Shown piece after piece: positions 12,484-24,299 of a stretch of 64,000 nucleotides of DNA. Position numbers and translations under genes: made by a program. The DNA comes from Escallonia rubra (taxonomy: Eukaryota; Streptophyta; Magnoliopsida; Escalloniales; Escalloniaceae). The notes beneath the pieces were generated by a model. That model had not been told where the DNA came from. It did not search any database and saw nothing but the letters and a program-made list of their open reading frames with translations. The stretch spans positions 310,001 to 374,000 of the forward strand of contig JAVXUO010001560.1 of the NCBI GenBank assembly GCA_033065855.1. The letters are read 5' to 3'. Positions within the stretch are counted from its first letter, which is position 1; each line of letters starts with the position of its first letter.

Positions 12484-12901
12484 AGATCTTGAAGCTGAGC
12501 GAGGGGAAGGTGGATCGGACGAGTTGGGTCAGGACTCGGGGACTGACCGGGTCGAATTCGGCGGCGATTAGGTGGAAGAAGAGATTCTCCGGGCAGGACG
12601 TGTGGCGGAGGACCGAGTGCACCGCCGCCATCGACCCGCGGAGGTACTCCGAGTCGAGGGTCATCGCCACGTGGACCAGCGACGCGTCGCACGACGTCGT
12701 GCCGACACCCTTGCCAGAGCCACCGTTGACAACCGGACAGTCAACTCCGTTACGGTACTCCGGCGCCTCGGCGAACCCGAAGGACCCATCGGAGCCCAGT
12801 TCCGTTCTCGCCGGGAAGGAACGAATCCCGAGGCAAATCAACGGCGCAGAGAGGGTTATCAGGAGAAAAGCGACGGCGGCGATTGAACCTGGAAGAACCA
12901 T
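12484..12901 (-). pseudogene. Captured 5' part of a galacturonosyltransferase-like (GATL) gene
   Basis: The likely original start is the ATG at 12901-12899, giving a hydrophobic N-terminal anchor (MVLPGSIAAVAFLLITLSAP), then the family signatures EAPEYRNG, LVHVAMTLDSEYLRGS and CPENLFFHLIA. This is the beginning of a GATL family glycosyltransferase (GT8), a type II Golgi protein of pectin or xylan synthesis. About 140 residues remain. The DxD catalytic region is missing, and the frame hits a stop at 12467-12469 just after the junction with the RF298-like piece. The upstream 60 bases hold a possible TATA element (TTTATAAATT on the - strand near 12960), so promoter and leader were probably captured too. 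Confidence 0.85.
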
Positions 12902-13596
12902 AATGGGTTCTTCTGGAGAGGAGAAAAAGCAACTAGTCAAAGGGGCTTGTTTGCCCCGAATTTATAAAGCGGCAGTGATTGCATTGTCGAGCAAGGAAGG
13001 AAGAAAACGACAGTTCGGGAAGATCAAAAAGGAAAAATGGTCAAAACCCACGCACAGGCATTAACAAGGGTGATTTATACGTGTAAGGAAAGATTCATGG
13101 AGGTGCATAAATGTCAAGAATAAAGAGCTGGGATTGCAAAACGCCCAAGAATAAAGAATGAAGAAGAAGAAGAAGAAGAAGAAAAACCCTAAGGGGCAAG
13201 AGGGGTTTTATTCAAGAAAGGGAGGGCATTTTGGGGATGAAAAATCCAAAAAGTGAAGTGTCAGAGCATCTTTCGACGGAGTTAGGGTCTCCGTCAATTT
13301 TGTGGGGCTCTGTGAAATGCGGGTACAAACCTCAGGGGAGAGGAGTGTAATTTTCAAAAGGTATGGGGGTCCGTGTGTAATTTAGGGTAAACCTCAGGGG
13401 TGCCGTGAGTAATTAACCCAATTTTCAAATGTAAATACACATATAAAGTATTCAATCTACAAAATCGCTCAAACACAATATTTACAATTCCATAAATTTG
13501 TAAATCAACGAATTTCAAAATGAATGAATTTTGAAATACAAAATAATTTGAAATTCCTCGTTCAAACGCACTCTAAGTATTTTAGGACGGAGGGAG

Positions 13597-14421
13597 TAAT
13601 ATTTTCCGGCACCCACCCAACTTGGGCAAAAACATCCACTTTTTCCTAATTTTGCCTACTTAGGAGTTAGGAACCCTCTCACCTCCACCTCCACCTCCCA
13701 CCCCCCACGGCCTCCGCTTCTCTCTCTCACACACACTCGCACTCACGACACACAGTCGCACACTCATCCCTCTCTCTAGTTACAGAAGAAAATGCAGTTA
13801 AGACCTCACCTACCCACACTACTCCCTGATCTACATTGTTGCCCAGACTGCTCTATATTTGAGGTTCAGCTTGTGTCCCCCATCTATTATCTACAATATT
13901 TTTCTCGTCATCACCACATCATTGCACCACTGCACTTCATTGCATCACTTTCACATGCTTCGTCTAACCATTGGGCTTGGTTCCCCTCATATTACACTCA
14001 GTTGTCATAATTCACTTGCCTAAATAAAACCCATATTCCATCGTTTCTCATTGTTGAATATGTAGGTAGTGATAGAAACTCAGTTGCTTAATAGTAGAAC
14101 TCGAAGGTATGCTTTGGTTCTGAAAATGGTCTTGCTTCAGTGTTTGCAAAATAGGTCTTCTTAGTTGTTATACTCGGGCTTGATTTCCGTTCAGTTCTCA
14201 TTAGAAGTGGTGGATTGCTCATTTAGTGTACGCACTTTATTTATGATTTTTCTCACTATGTACTTCAGTTCATACTCTATTGCATGTCACCTTTCTAATA
14301 ACCCAATTTAGGACTGAGTTTAGTCGTTGGTCCTTAGTCTTCGGTCAATCTAAACAGATACACACTTCTTCTACTTCCCCCTTTCTCCCTCTCGTGTGGT
14401 TTTGGAGTAGGTGAGGGAGGA
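13597..14421 (+). promoter_or_regulatory. Promoter and 5' leader region of the LRR receptor pseudokinase
   Basis: This is the only unique sequence between the nested transposons and the receptor start codon. It holds pyrimidine-rich CTCTCT runs around 13720-13780 typical of plant 5' leaders, and ATG triplets such as that at 13792, so a leader intron or an upstream reading frame is possible. Neither a TATA box nor leader splice sites can be fixed by eye. Confidence 0.4.
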
Positions 14422-17400
14422 ATGCAGTCCATATGTTGGATGATATTGTTGTTAGTAGAATTGGCAACAGGAAATCCTGACTTGGATGCACTTTTGGAGA
14501 TAAGAAAAGGAATCCAGAAAGACCCATCTGGGCGAGTTCTTGAGTCATGGAATTCCACTTCCTTGGCATCTGATGGGTGCCCCCAAGGTTGGTATGGCAT
14601 CAGTTGTAGTGATGGCCACGTGACGTCCATCGCGTTAAATAATGTAGGGCTTGTTGGAACCTTTGATTTCCCTGCTATTGTTGGGCTTAAAATGCTTCAA
14701 AACTTGTCAATTTCAAATAACAATTTGATGGGTAGTATCGCCGTGGAGATTGGTGCAATTGAGTCCTTGGAATATTTGGATCTCTCTTGCAATTTGTTTC
14801 TTGGGCCATTACCAACTCAACTGACCGATTTAAAGAATTTGGTGCTGCTGAATCTTTCCTCAAACAATTTTGAAGGCATAATTCCCTCCAGCTTTGGAAA
14901 TCTCGAGCAGTTAAAGTATCTTGATTTGCATTCTAATGGGTTTTCAGGGGACATTACACGTCTTTGGACACAGTTGGGTAGTGTGGTCTATGTGGACCTT
15001 AGCAGCAATGGTTTCTCTGGATCACTGGACTTGGGATTGGGAAACTCGACATTTGTTTCTGTGATTAAGTACTTGAATGTAAGCCACAACAACTTGACTG
15101 GAGAGCTTTTCTCTCATGATGGAATGCCATATTTTGACAGTTTGGAGGTGTTAGATACAAGTAATAATCGGCTTGTGGGTACTGTTCCTCCTTTCAATTT
15201 TATAGTCTCTCTTAGGGTACTTAGGCTCGGAAGCAACAAGTTATTGGGGTCTCTCCCAGAAGCGCTTCTGCAGGACAGCTCAATGATCCTATACGAATTG
15301 GATCTCAGCCTTAATCAGCTTGAAGGTATGTTGATTCTGATGCAAATGCTGGCATACCTGTTTTCAGACTAAACATGGGCAGGCACACCGAAAAGTGCTT
15401 ACCTTTAAAGGAAAGAAAGATTGCTGTTATCGATTCCTGGCTTCATATTTATGTTAGAAGTTTGTATATGATTTGGTGTCACTAGTTGTTTTACAATCTA
15501 TAGGACAAAAGAAGCTCTTTCCAGAACATCAACCAAGTATTTGCATTTTTCGCTGTGTTGATTTGACCTTATACTGTTGGTACATAGCTTACAATTTTGT
15601 GATAGTAGTTACATTGACAAGACTCGTTAGTAAGGTAACCCTGGTAAGGCGATGTACTGTAATCATCAACATTTCCTAAACCAAAATCATTGCAGCCATA
15701 TTGTGTTGTGTCCAGAAAAATGTCAGGTTGGAACTAGTTCAAATTTCTACATTTTCACCCAAGTAGTATATGGTTAAGTTTCTTCAAGCTAGTAATGTGA
15801 ATAAAATGTCGATGTTACCTTTAGTACATAGTGAAGTAACAGACAGGAGAAAAATATGAGAGAAAAAAGAAGCAAAAGCCTAGAATGATGCATCTTTCCA
15901 TCTCTTAGCTGTTGAGTAGTAAGTTAGAGTGCTGACTTGACAATTGTAATTATTGGGGGCAGAGACATTTGGCTTCAACAATACAGGTGGAGATTATACT
16001 GCAAGTTGGATTAAGCTTTTCTAACTTTACTTTTTGTTGGTAGGTATATTCCAACTTTAGTTGGACACAATCTAATTCTCCCTTAGAATTCTTCGGTAGG
16101 TGCAATCTAACCTTAGTTGGACACTCCTTCTTTAGAACTCTTCTGTAGGTGCATTCTAACCTTAGTTGCATGCATGGCAGAACGATTTAAGCACCTGGGG
16201 AAAATGCAGCTAAGTGCCACCAGAAGGCCTACATGTTAGATGAGAGAACCCAGCCCTCAATGAAAAGACTTAAACCAATAGATCCTGTATCCATCCTAGT
16301 ACATGTCCTTCTTTATCACACTCATCTAATTTAAGACAACACCTTATATGTGCTTACTTCCCCCTGTCCTCCCCCTTCCTCGGCCCCATCTTCTCACCAA
16401 AAAGAGTTGCTTAATTATTCTTTCATTTTAGTTATCTGAAACTTTGGAAGTTCATTCATGGGGCAAATTGTCATGATTTTTTTTCTGTAGAATGCTTCGT
16501 GTTGCTGACGGGGCATGTCATGGAATTTCGTCAATTATGTCGCTGTTATCCCTTTGTTTCAGTTTTTCAAGCCCTGACTTTGAATGTCTCAGTAGAATTG
16601 AGAAATGATAATAAATTGAAAGGAACCTTCCTATTCGACCATCCCAACAAAAGAGTGGCTACTGTCTCGTGCTTGTCAATCCAAACTGTGATGCTTGCGT
16701 TGGCATACTGCAGAATCATGATGTTCAGAGTGATCAGGAATACTGTATTCGGTGATTACATCATTTGCTTGACTGGTTGTCTTACTTGACCCCAATTTAG
16801 AAGCCAAAATTTCAAAATTCCAAGTACTATGTATTTTTAAGTGTTAATTAGACAGGAATGTGAAACGCAAGCAGAACTCAATGAGGTGTAGGCAAGCATT
16901 AGACGATGTGCATTAGACATTCCCATTAGTTTCAGATAATATGCCCATATGTCTGAATGTTTACTCCTCATGAATGTTGGATATTGCCTATGGTTGTCTA
17001 GTTTACCCTTTAACTCTTGTTTCATGTTAATTTCATATAATAGCTAGCTCAATCTTAATATCTCTCTTTCCTCTCCGTTAACCCCTGAAATAGTTAATTA
17101 AATTATCATATGTTACAGGTCCAGTAGCAAGTATCACCTCTGCAACTCTTAGGTATCTTAACCTATCATCTAACAAGCTGTCAGGCCCCTTGCCTGCCAA
17201 GATTGGGCACTGCGCCATCATAGATCTCAGTAATAATATGCTTTTGGGCAACCTGTCCAGAATTCAGGGTTGGGGAAACTATGTGGAAGTGATTGAGTTG
17301 AGTTCAAATTTATTTACAGGAACGTTGCCCAACCAGACTTCTGAATTCTTGAGGCTTGCTTCCTTCAAAATTTCCAGGAATTTGCTAGAAGGTGCCCTCC

Positions 17401-20400
17401 CAGCCATATTAGGTACATACCCAGAACTGAGGGTGATTGATTTAAGCCTCAACCGGCTTAATGGTCCCCTCCTTCCTAGCTTTTTCAACTCAACTGTCTT
17501 GACTGATGTCAACCTGTCTTTCAACAACTTCACCGGGACCATACCTATTCAAGAAAATAATTTATCAGTTTATGCTACCAAGAATTTGAGCTTGACATCT
17601 CTTGATTTGTCACATAATGCATTAGCTGGTCCGGTACCACCGGAGTTTGGTAAATTTCATAACATGGTGAATCTCGACCTCTCTAGCAACCAATTTGAAG
17701 GCGGTATCCCTAACGACCTTCCAGATGAAATGAAAGGGTTCAATGTGTCGTATAATAATCTCTCTGGGGTTGTACCTGAAAGTTTACAGAGGTTTCCTGA
17801 TTCAGCATTTCATCCAGGAAATCCGTTGCTGATTCTCCCATATTTGGCATATCCACCGAGAAGTGTTCCAGCCATGAACTTGAGGCGGCATGGTTCCCAT
17901 ATGAAGTCTGCTATCAGGGCTGCCCTTGTTGCAGGTTTGTTTGGAGGCATCTGTTGCATAGCTTTATTGGCAGTGATGATCTATTGCAAAGCCCATCGAC
18001 ATGAAGGTGGGAGACAGAGTCTCAAAGAAAGTACTGAAAAGAAAGGTGTTCAGCAAGGGGGTTCCCTACCAGACGCATCGTCCCTGAATACACACATTGA
18101 CCCACCATCATCTTCAGCACCACTGAGGCATCTGAAGGCCTCATCAGGTGTACAGGTTCCCAAAGATCTTGGTGTGCAAGAACCAATTAGAAAACAGGAA
18201 AGCATATCTTCTCCCGTGTCTCTCATGTCATCTGCACCTTCGAGAAACCAACTTCAGTATGAGAATCCTGGTTCAAACAAGGCACTTTCTCCAGATAAAC
18301 TAGCTGGGGATCTACATCTTTTTGACACCTCTTTGGTGCTGAGTGCTGAAGAACTTTCATGTGCTCCTGCAGAAGTTATTGGGAGGAGTTGTCATGGAAC
18401 ATTATATAAAGCTATTCTTCCCTCTGGCCAAGTAATCACTGTTAAGTGGTTAAGGGAAGGGATTGCAAAAGGAAAGCAGGAATTTGCAAGAGAAGCTAAG
18501 AAGCTTGGACACATCAAACATCCAAATTTAGTGTCACTGCAAGGGTACTACTGGGGTCCCAAGGAGCATGAGAAACTTATATTGTCGCATTATATCAATG
18601 CACCATGCTTGGCTCTCTATCTTCATGGTAAGCGTCAAGCTTTTTATTGCATTGCACAACCTAGAACTGTCTTGTTATTTTTTTCTTTTTTTCTGGATTG
18701 TCGAAGTACGGCTAATTAACTTGTTATTGTGGGCATCACTCCTTTTTCTATCCAGTAATATGTTTAACTCAAAGATAATCTAATGAAAAGTAAAAATTAG
18801 AAGCATGATCGGAAACTTGAAAATGCCAAGTTCTGATGTTCAAAACTGTTCAATCTGGTTGAGTGGTATACTGGCTAGATCTAACCATGAGAAAGTAGTC
18901 GTACCTTGCTAAAGTAAAAGACCAAAGAATCAATCCACTCTCCTTTTTTATATCAAATAATGGTGACATAGGCTTCCATATTTCGTTGAAGATAAGAAGT
19001 CTTCCTATCATTAATTTGTCTGAACTTTCAGCACTGTTTTCCTGTTGTATATGATCTTAGTCTAAAAGCCATCTTAACAGAACCTTGACTTAACTGTAAC
19101 CAGAACACATTCACGTTGTATTTGTCCCTAACAAGCAGTGGCAAGCAAGGAAATCCACATAACTTTATATTCAGTTAGTGTGCGATAAAATGGTGAGTTA
19201 CTGAATGTGCAGGAAGAACCAGCGTTGAATTTTCTGGGCTGGCATGAAATATGGCTTAAGTGTTACTTTTGCGTGAGCAGAATTTGTTTCTAATTGTGCT
19301 GTCCATTTGGATGATACACGAGGCACTGTTACATCAATCTTGAAACCTTTTTGCTTTCATGATATATATTTTAGCAACTGGCTATAGTTACTATTAGTGT
19401 GATAATTAGGATTAACGTGTCAGCAAGTTCTTATATGGTATGATACGCTTTATCAGTATTTCTTGAATGTTAATTATGAACACTTCATGACTGTAATCTC
19501 TGAAAGTTCAAGAGGTCTGAGGATTTACCACTCTACACTTATGGACTATAGTCCTCATTAGTATTCATGCTTATAAATCTTTTCAATGTTCTTAGAGTCA
19601 TCTGTATTCCCACCTTGAGATAATCAAAAGTACTAAATGGAACTGAATTTTGGAACCGCTGGCCAGCTTTATTGAGTTGAATTACTTTTTCCCTCTGTCT
19701 GAAGTCATATTGAGTTGGTTCAAATTGGCAAGATTTATCAAAATTTAGGGCATGGTAAAACCAGGTTAGGAAGGAATCTTATTAGCGGGATATAGTATGT
19801 TTTTAATGGGCTATTAACTGCTTTAATCATTATACTGGTTCCCAATCACATCAGGCAACTCTTTCTCACTCACTCTTTCTAGAAGGCCTAATCACACAAG
19901 ACCATTTATATTAGTTTGAGAGTGAAAGTCACATCCATTTCTTTCTGTTTCTGCAGAGACAGACCCCAGAAAGTTCCCACCCTTGTCTCTTGATGAGCGG
20001 CTCAAGATTGCTATGGATGTAGCCTGTTGCCTTAACTACCTTCATAATGAGAGAGCAATACCCCATGGAAACCTGAAATCCACTAACATCTTATTAGAAA
20101 CTCCCAAACTGGATGCACTCCTAACAGATTACAGTCTCCACCGCATATTGACATCAGCTGGTACGGCTGAGCAGGTTCTCAATGCAGGTGCCCTTGGATA
20201 CCGTCCACCCGAATTTTCCAGCACAAGTAAGCCATGTCCATCTTTGAAGAGCGACGTTTATGCTTTTGGGGTTATTTTGTTGGAGCTTTTGACCGGGAAA
20301 GACTCTGCGGGGATAGTATCTGGGAACCAAGGGATGGTGGATCTTACAGAATGGGTTAGATTGTTGTATGCAGAAAACCGTAGCACCGAGTGCTTTGATG

Positions 20401-20564
20401 TGCGGATGTCCGATTCGCGTAACGTGGAGGTCCTACCTAAAGAGCTTTATGATATGCTTCAGGTAGCTCTTAGATGTATCCTTCCAGCAGCCGAGAGACC
20501 TGATATGCAAACTATTTTTGAAGATCTTTCATCCATAGTACATGAACTAACCTTAGCAGGGTAG
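14422..20564 (+). CDS. LRR receptor-like pseudokinase (At2g27060-like), 3 exons
   Basis: Exons 14422-15325, 17119-18627 and 19957-20564 join in frame (phase 1 at both junctions, GT-AG introns) to 1006 residues. A signal peptide (about 1-17) precedes an LRR ectodomain (about 60-535 with many LDLS/NLS repeats), one transmembrane helix (about 569-591), a Ser/Pro-rich juxtamembrane part and a kinase-like domain (about 715-1000). The ATP lysine is present (VKW, K744). The P-loop is altered (GRSCHGT), the catalytic HRD is HGN (841-843) and DFG is DYS (862-864), so phosphotransfer is unlikely. The order and the phrase GHCAIIDLSNN match my recollection of Arabidopsis At2g27060 (LRR-RLK), a family acting at the plasma membrane in signalling. 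The ligand is unknown. The start is the first ATG before a good signal peptide. Confidence 0.93.
15326..17118 (+). other. Intron 1 of the LRR receptor pseudokinase
   Basis: It has a GTATGT donor and a TGTTACAG acceptor. The intron is 1793 bases long and contains a three-copy tandem repeat at 16041-16170. Otherwise nothing is recognised in it. Confidence 0.9.
16041..16170. repeat. Short tandem repeat in intron 1
   Basis: Three units start at 16041, 16096 and 16146 with TAGGTG/TATA(A)TTC and contain AACCTTAGTTGGACAC or close variants. The unit is 50-55 bases and the third unit is partial. Confidence 0.75.
18628..19956 (+). other. Intron 2 of the LRR receptor pseudokinase
   Basis: It has a GTAAGC donor and a TTTCTGCAG acceptor. 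The intron is 1329 bases long and splits the kinase-like domain between the N-lobe and the helix preceding the HGN motif. No repeat or gene is recognised inside. Confidence 0.9.
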
Positions 20565-21839
20565 AGACCAGTAGGCTTTAATTGTACTTCTTCATTTGAT
20601 TATTCATCAGTCCTGTGTCTATTTTGCCGTCCACGCCATCTCTTCTGTAATGTTGTAATTTAGTGTATTCTCATTCAGGTTTTCATTGTCTTCAGATTGA
20701 TGTCTTGCTATTGTGTTCTCTCTCCTTTTATTGTCTGGCATTGTCTCCAGTCCTATCAAAGGAAGAGTAGTTTTTTGGTTGCTTTGTCTAACTTAACGGT
20801 GAGCGAATTCACTGCGCTATGGTGTAACCATCGAAGTCTTAAAAACCGCAACCCAAACCCAAGGTTCTGTACCTCAGGTATCAGTGTAAAGCACGGGATG
20901 GTCAAGATTACATTTGTTCTGTAAGGAGGCAGTCAGGTAGACCATTTGCAATGTGCATTGTACGTGGTAAGATAGCAATCTTCAATCTTCTCTTGTATGT
21001 GGTTTATTTCCATGATTTACATAGATGTTTTCTATTTGAAATGACAACCATTGTGGGAGGGGAGCGAGGGAGCGGGAGTACCTACTTTCGATAGAATCTG
21101 ATGTCTAACTCCATCGCCTCTTTACCTTTAATTTGTTTAAAAAAGAATTCTATCTCCTTTTCCTTGTTTTCTTGAAAAGAAAATTAAGTGATGATATAAG
21201 ATAATAGGAAATTTTTTCATATCATTCTATCACATGTTCACTTGCCAACTTTTGATTTGAAAAGTTGAACAGTGCACACTAACGATTAAAGCTTGGCGTG
21301 TCAGTTGATTACTTAATTGGCATAAAATTATTTTCACAAACTAACTTAATACCACGTGACACTCTAAAATTTATTTGAAATTACTCGCTACAAATGCCCC
21401 CCACTTCAAGGTTCATTGGCATGTAAAATTGATCGCAATAAACTGCTTGAGAATGCCCGCCCCCTTCACGAATTTAGTACATGATCATACCTGTTCCCAA
21501 TTTCTCCTTTTGTGATTATGCACTCTGTTTTGGATTGGATAAGTTACCACTCCGAAGGGCACTAGCATGACATGTTGCTTCGGTTGATGGAATTTACACA
21601 GCTGAAAACTTTGATGAAGTTACCGGCGCACAAATCCTAACTCTAACACAATTCCGAGACCAACTTGTTCACCTCAAGCAAGCAAACTTGTTCCATGAAA
21701 GATACTGTAGGCAGAGGTTTCTGCCTCCTGGACGGGGGGGACTCAGCCAAGCGAACTTGTCTGGCGTATATATGCCTTGCGCGCTTGACCTGTTAGCCCT
21801 CTGGACGCTAATCCTCCTGACAGGGTGTCCGCGTCTGGA
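20565..21839. other. 3' flank of the LRR gene and intergenic sequence
   Basis: The first few hundred bases should hold the 3' UTR of the receptor gene, but no clear AATAAA signal was found. The rest shows no gene. Confidence 0.5.
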
Positions 21840-22870
21840 TTCTCCACTGGAGATGGTGGTTATACTTTGTTTTTGGTTAGGGGATGCCACGTTAACTTTT
21901 CAGATGTCACCCTTTTGATTAGAGCTTCGATGGCTCGCTTGACGGATTCGCAGTTATCGGTCGTATGCCCACTATCATTGTGAAATCAAAACTAGAGATT
22001 ATTGTCCATCTTGTCTCGCCACCAGCGATTCTCCTTATCTCGAACCTCATGCAGAATTTAAGAGGGGGCAAGTATTCAACAGCGTTTGATTGTTCATATC
22101 GATGAATGGCTCTTTTGAGTGCCGTTCATCTTGCATTTTTCGGATTGGTGTTCTCTTTAGGTCGTTTCCAATTTATCTTCAGTCTGCATGAACTTGTTGG
22201 CCTTGTCTAGCTAATAGGGTCTTCGATCATACTGCTAGGAGGAATCTTGTTTACTGAAAAAGCAAAACGTGACGCTGGATGTATCAAGGCACATACTCAT
22301 TGACATTATCCACCTTGACAGTTGCTGCATTAAAGCGGCCAACGTACTTGGACAAATAATATTCTTTTTCTTGCACAATGTAGAGAAGGTTTGCAGAATA
22401 CTTTTTTTCCAGACCCGGCTACTCGTTGTTTCTGAAAATGATGCGAAAGCTATGAGGAAGTTTGAGTAGACCTAGAAGGCAAAGACTTGAACCATGCACG
22501 CGCTGCTTTTCTAAGCATGGTTGGGAAAACCCAGCACAGCCTTCATCCGAGACTTGCAAAAGCATAATGCTGTCTCAAATTGGTAGACGCCATTGCCATT
22601 GTACGTTTCACAGAGGGGCATCTTGGAGTCCGGTGGGAGCTCTGCTTCCTCAATAGCCTTTGAAAGGGGGTAACCGCCCACCGATGGCGCGCCTTAGGGA
22701 TACTCGTCCTCAAGGACGGTGTGTTGGTGGCAGTGACATAAAAGAACTTCCTTGCCGCGATGGAGCCCTTCAATAACATAAACCACTTCTGATCGTTGTT
22801 CTTTCCGAACAATGTCAGGTTCATAAGTTGGATCATACCTTGAATCGCATCTCTTATCATTGCTTGAATG
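21840..22870 (-). pseudogene. Decayed Tat/Athila-type Gypsy gag fragment
   Basis: Read on the - strand across several frames, the sequence shows ARAWFKSL (near 22490), then SHHFQKQRVAGLEK, LSKYVGRFN-like residues and, near 21920-21985, FHNDSGHTTDNCESVKRAIE. These are the capsid and the short zinc-knuckle-like segment of Tat/Athila clade gag proteins. Stops and frameshifts are numerous. No LTRs or pol were recognised next to it, so it is an isolated remnant lying between the two converging genes. Confidence 0.75.
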
Positions 22871-23413
22871 AGAAGAAAGACGTAGGGTCTAGCTAGACCG
22901 ATTGCGGTGAGACTGATTGGTTAATGTCGAGGCCGACAACATGAGTTGACGACGTCCTTTGGTGGTTGTTGACCACATCTTTAAGTTGATAGATTTCTTT
23001 AGTCGAATCTGGATGGTAATTTCTGGTTGGTTCGATGGCGAAGGTCGTCGCCTCAATGGGTAGGCTAGCGGAAAACTTTTCGCGACGCTGTCGGTCTTCT
23101 GAGCTACGATTAAGCGACGTCACATTGATGTGATGGGCATTGGTTGGATCGGTCTGAAGAGATCAACTGAACTTTCAGGTGCGAGAATGATCGGTTCAAC
23201 GGTGGGTTTGTGATTGGCTAAAATTTGTGTAATTTGCTATAAGTCATGATCTTGGTCCCAAGGATAGCGTCAATCTGTCACTATTAATATATGTCATGAA
23301 CCAAGGTGAAGCATGAAGCCTACAAAAGACAAAGTGATTGTCGATACGGCTCCGACAAAGAAAAAAAGAAAAATAAAGCTTTTGTGTGATTAGTTATCCA
23401 CGTACAGCACTTA
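22871..23413. other. Likely remainder of the decayed Gypsy fragment
   Basis: No motif can be named. Composition and the open - strand frame at 22893-23123 suggest N-terminal gag or leader sequence of the neighbouring remnant, but this is only positional inference. Confidence 0.3.
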
Positions 23414-23945
23414 TGGCTGTAAATGAACCGAATTGTTCATGAACTGCTCGTAGTTCGTTCCCCAAAGAACTTGTTCATGTTCGTTTGTATAATATATGAA
23501 CCGAACATGAACAAAATATTAGAGGTCATTTATTAAACGAGCCGAGGATGAATATTCTAAAGTGTTCATGAATGTATTCGTGAACAATTCGTCTGAATAA
23601 TAACTTAATTATAATATGTTTCAAACTCAAAAGTCATATAACTTAATTATAGTATAAATTTGTTTAAACTTGAAAGTCTTAAAATCAATTAGACAATTGA
23701 ATCAAGTAAGGTGTAGTTCTAGTTTGAAAATAATTGTTTTGAACGAGAGTACAAGTTTTTAAGTTCGAGTTCGACTCGTATAAATAAACAAATGAACTCG
23801 AACCGAACACGAGTTTTGTGAAACGAACCGCGAACAAATTCCAACAAAATTTTGAAGATTAAACGAAGACGAACATGACCTGAAACTAAACAAACGAGTT
23901 TGAACATACCTCTGTTCGGCTAAGACTCGATTCATATACAATCCT
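23414..23945. mobile_element. GAAC-motif-rich inverted-repeat element (hAT-like, family E)
   Basis: The ends TGGCTGTAAATGAACCG (23414) and, in reverse, AGGATTGTATATGAATCG (from 23945) form an imperfect inverted repeat. Between them, motifs such as GTTCATGAAC, GAACCGAACATGAAC and GTTCGAGTTCG recur on both strands near both ends. The design resembles hAT families A-D. No 8-bp duplication was found, so the class is inferred only from architecture. Confidence 0.5.
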
Positions 23946-24299
23946 ATTAACGTACCCAGAAGTCCCCCATTTATGTAGAGATATAAGTACCGGAGCCAAA
24001 TATAACTATATTCGACCGTTTAGGCTTGGGCCTATTTCTTGGGAGGCAAGACAACATTCTCGTGACTCTAATTAAGAGCAAGACAAGTCTTTGACTTGGA
24101 GTTGACCAAATATGCCAGTTGTCACAATCTGACCGGTGACCTGCTTTTAGCCATTTCAACCTTTTTAGATCTAATGCTTACATTCTACAACTGTAGAATA
24201 CACAAAAACGCATTTTGAATATGCATGAAAGTATATCGAGTAGAACAATATGAAACATGTAAAGCTAGGATAGCTGTGTATGTACACAGCTATGCAGCA

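Larger units (their letters stand above)
12054..13419. mobile_element. Pack-MULE carrying fragments of two genes
   Basis: A perfect inverted repeat of about 45 bases (12054-12098 against 13375-13419, starting GGGTTAATTACTCACGG) continues as imperfect pairing for several tens of bases. A 9-bp duplication, AATTTTCAA, flanks it exactly (12045-12053 and 13420-13428), as expected for Mutator-like elements. It encodes no transposase. Its cargo is two gene fragments in the same orientation on the - strand: the promoter and start of a galacturonosyltransferase-like gene, and an internal piece of an RF298-type RING E3 ligase gene. Confidence 0.9.
11769..13574. mobile_element. MITE-like element nested in the Stowaway element
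   Basis: The left end GAGAGTGTGTTTGGG and the right end, read in reverse as AGAGTGCGTTTGAACGAGG, are followed on both sides by AATTTCA/TTTTGAAATAC-type sequence. The result is an imperfect inverted repeat of about 60 bases. The target duplication could not be fixed, so the superfamily is uncertain. It is itself split by the Pack-MULE at 12054-13419. Confidence 0.6.
11681..13596. mobile_element. Stowaway-like element (outer layer of a nested insertion)
   Basis: The left end CTCCCTTTATCCCAAAAAA (11681) and the right end, read in reverse as CTCCCTCCGTCCTAAAAT (ending at 13596), form an imperfect inverted repeat of about 27 bases flanked by TA on both sides. CTCCCTCCGTCC termini with a TA duplication are the hallmark of Stowaway (Tc1/mariner) MITEs. 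The 1.9-kb size is explained by later insertions inside it. Confidence 0.8.

Noticed and set aside
12467-12940. The galacturonosyltransferase-like reading frame as a functional gene
   Set aside because: It lacks the catalytic region, stops just past a junction with unrelated sequence, and is enclosed by Mutator-like inverted repeats with a 9-bp duplication.
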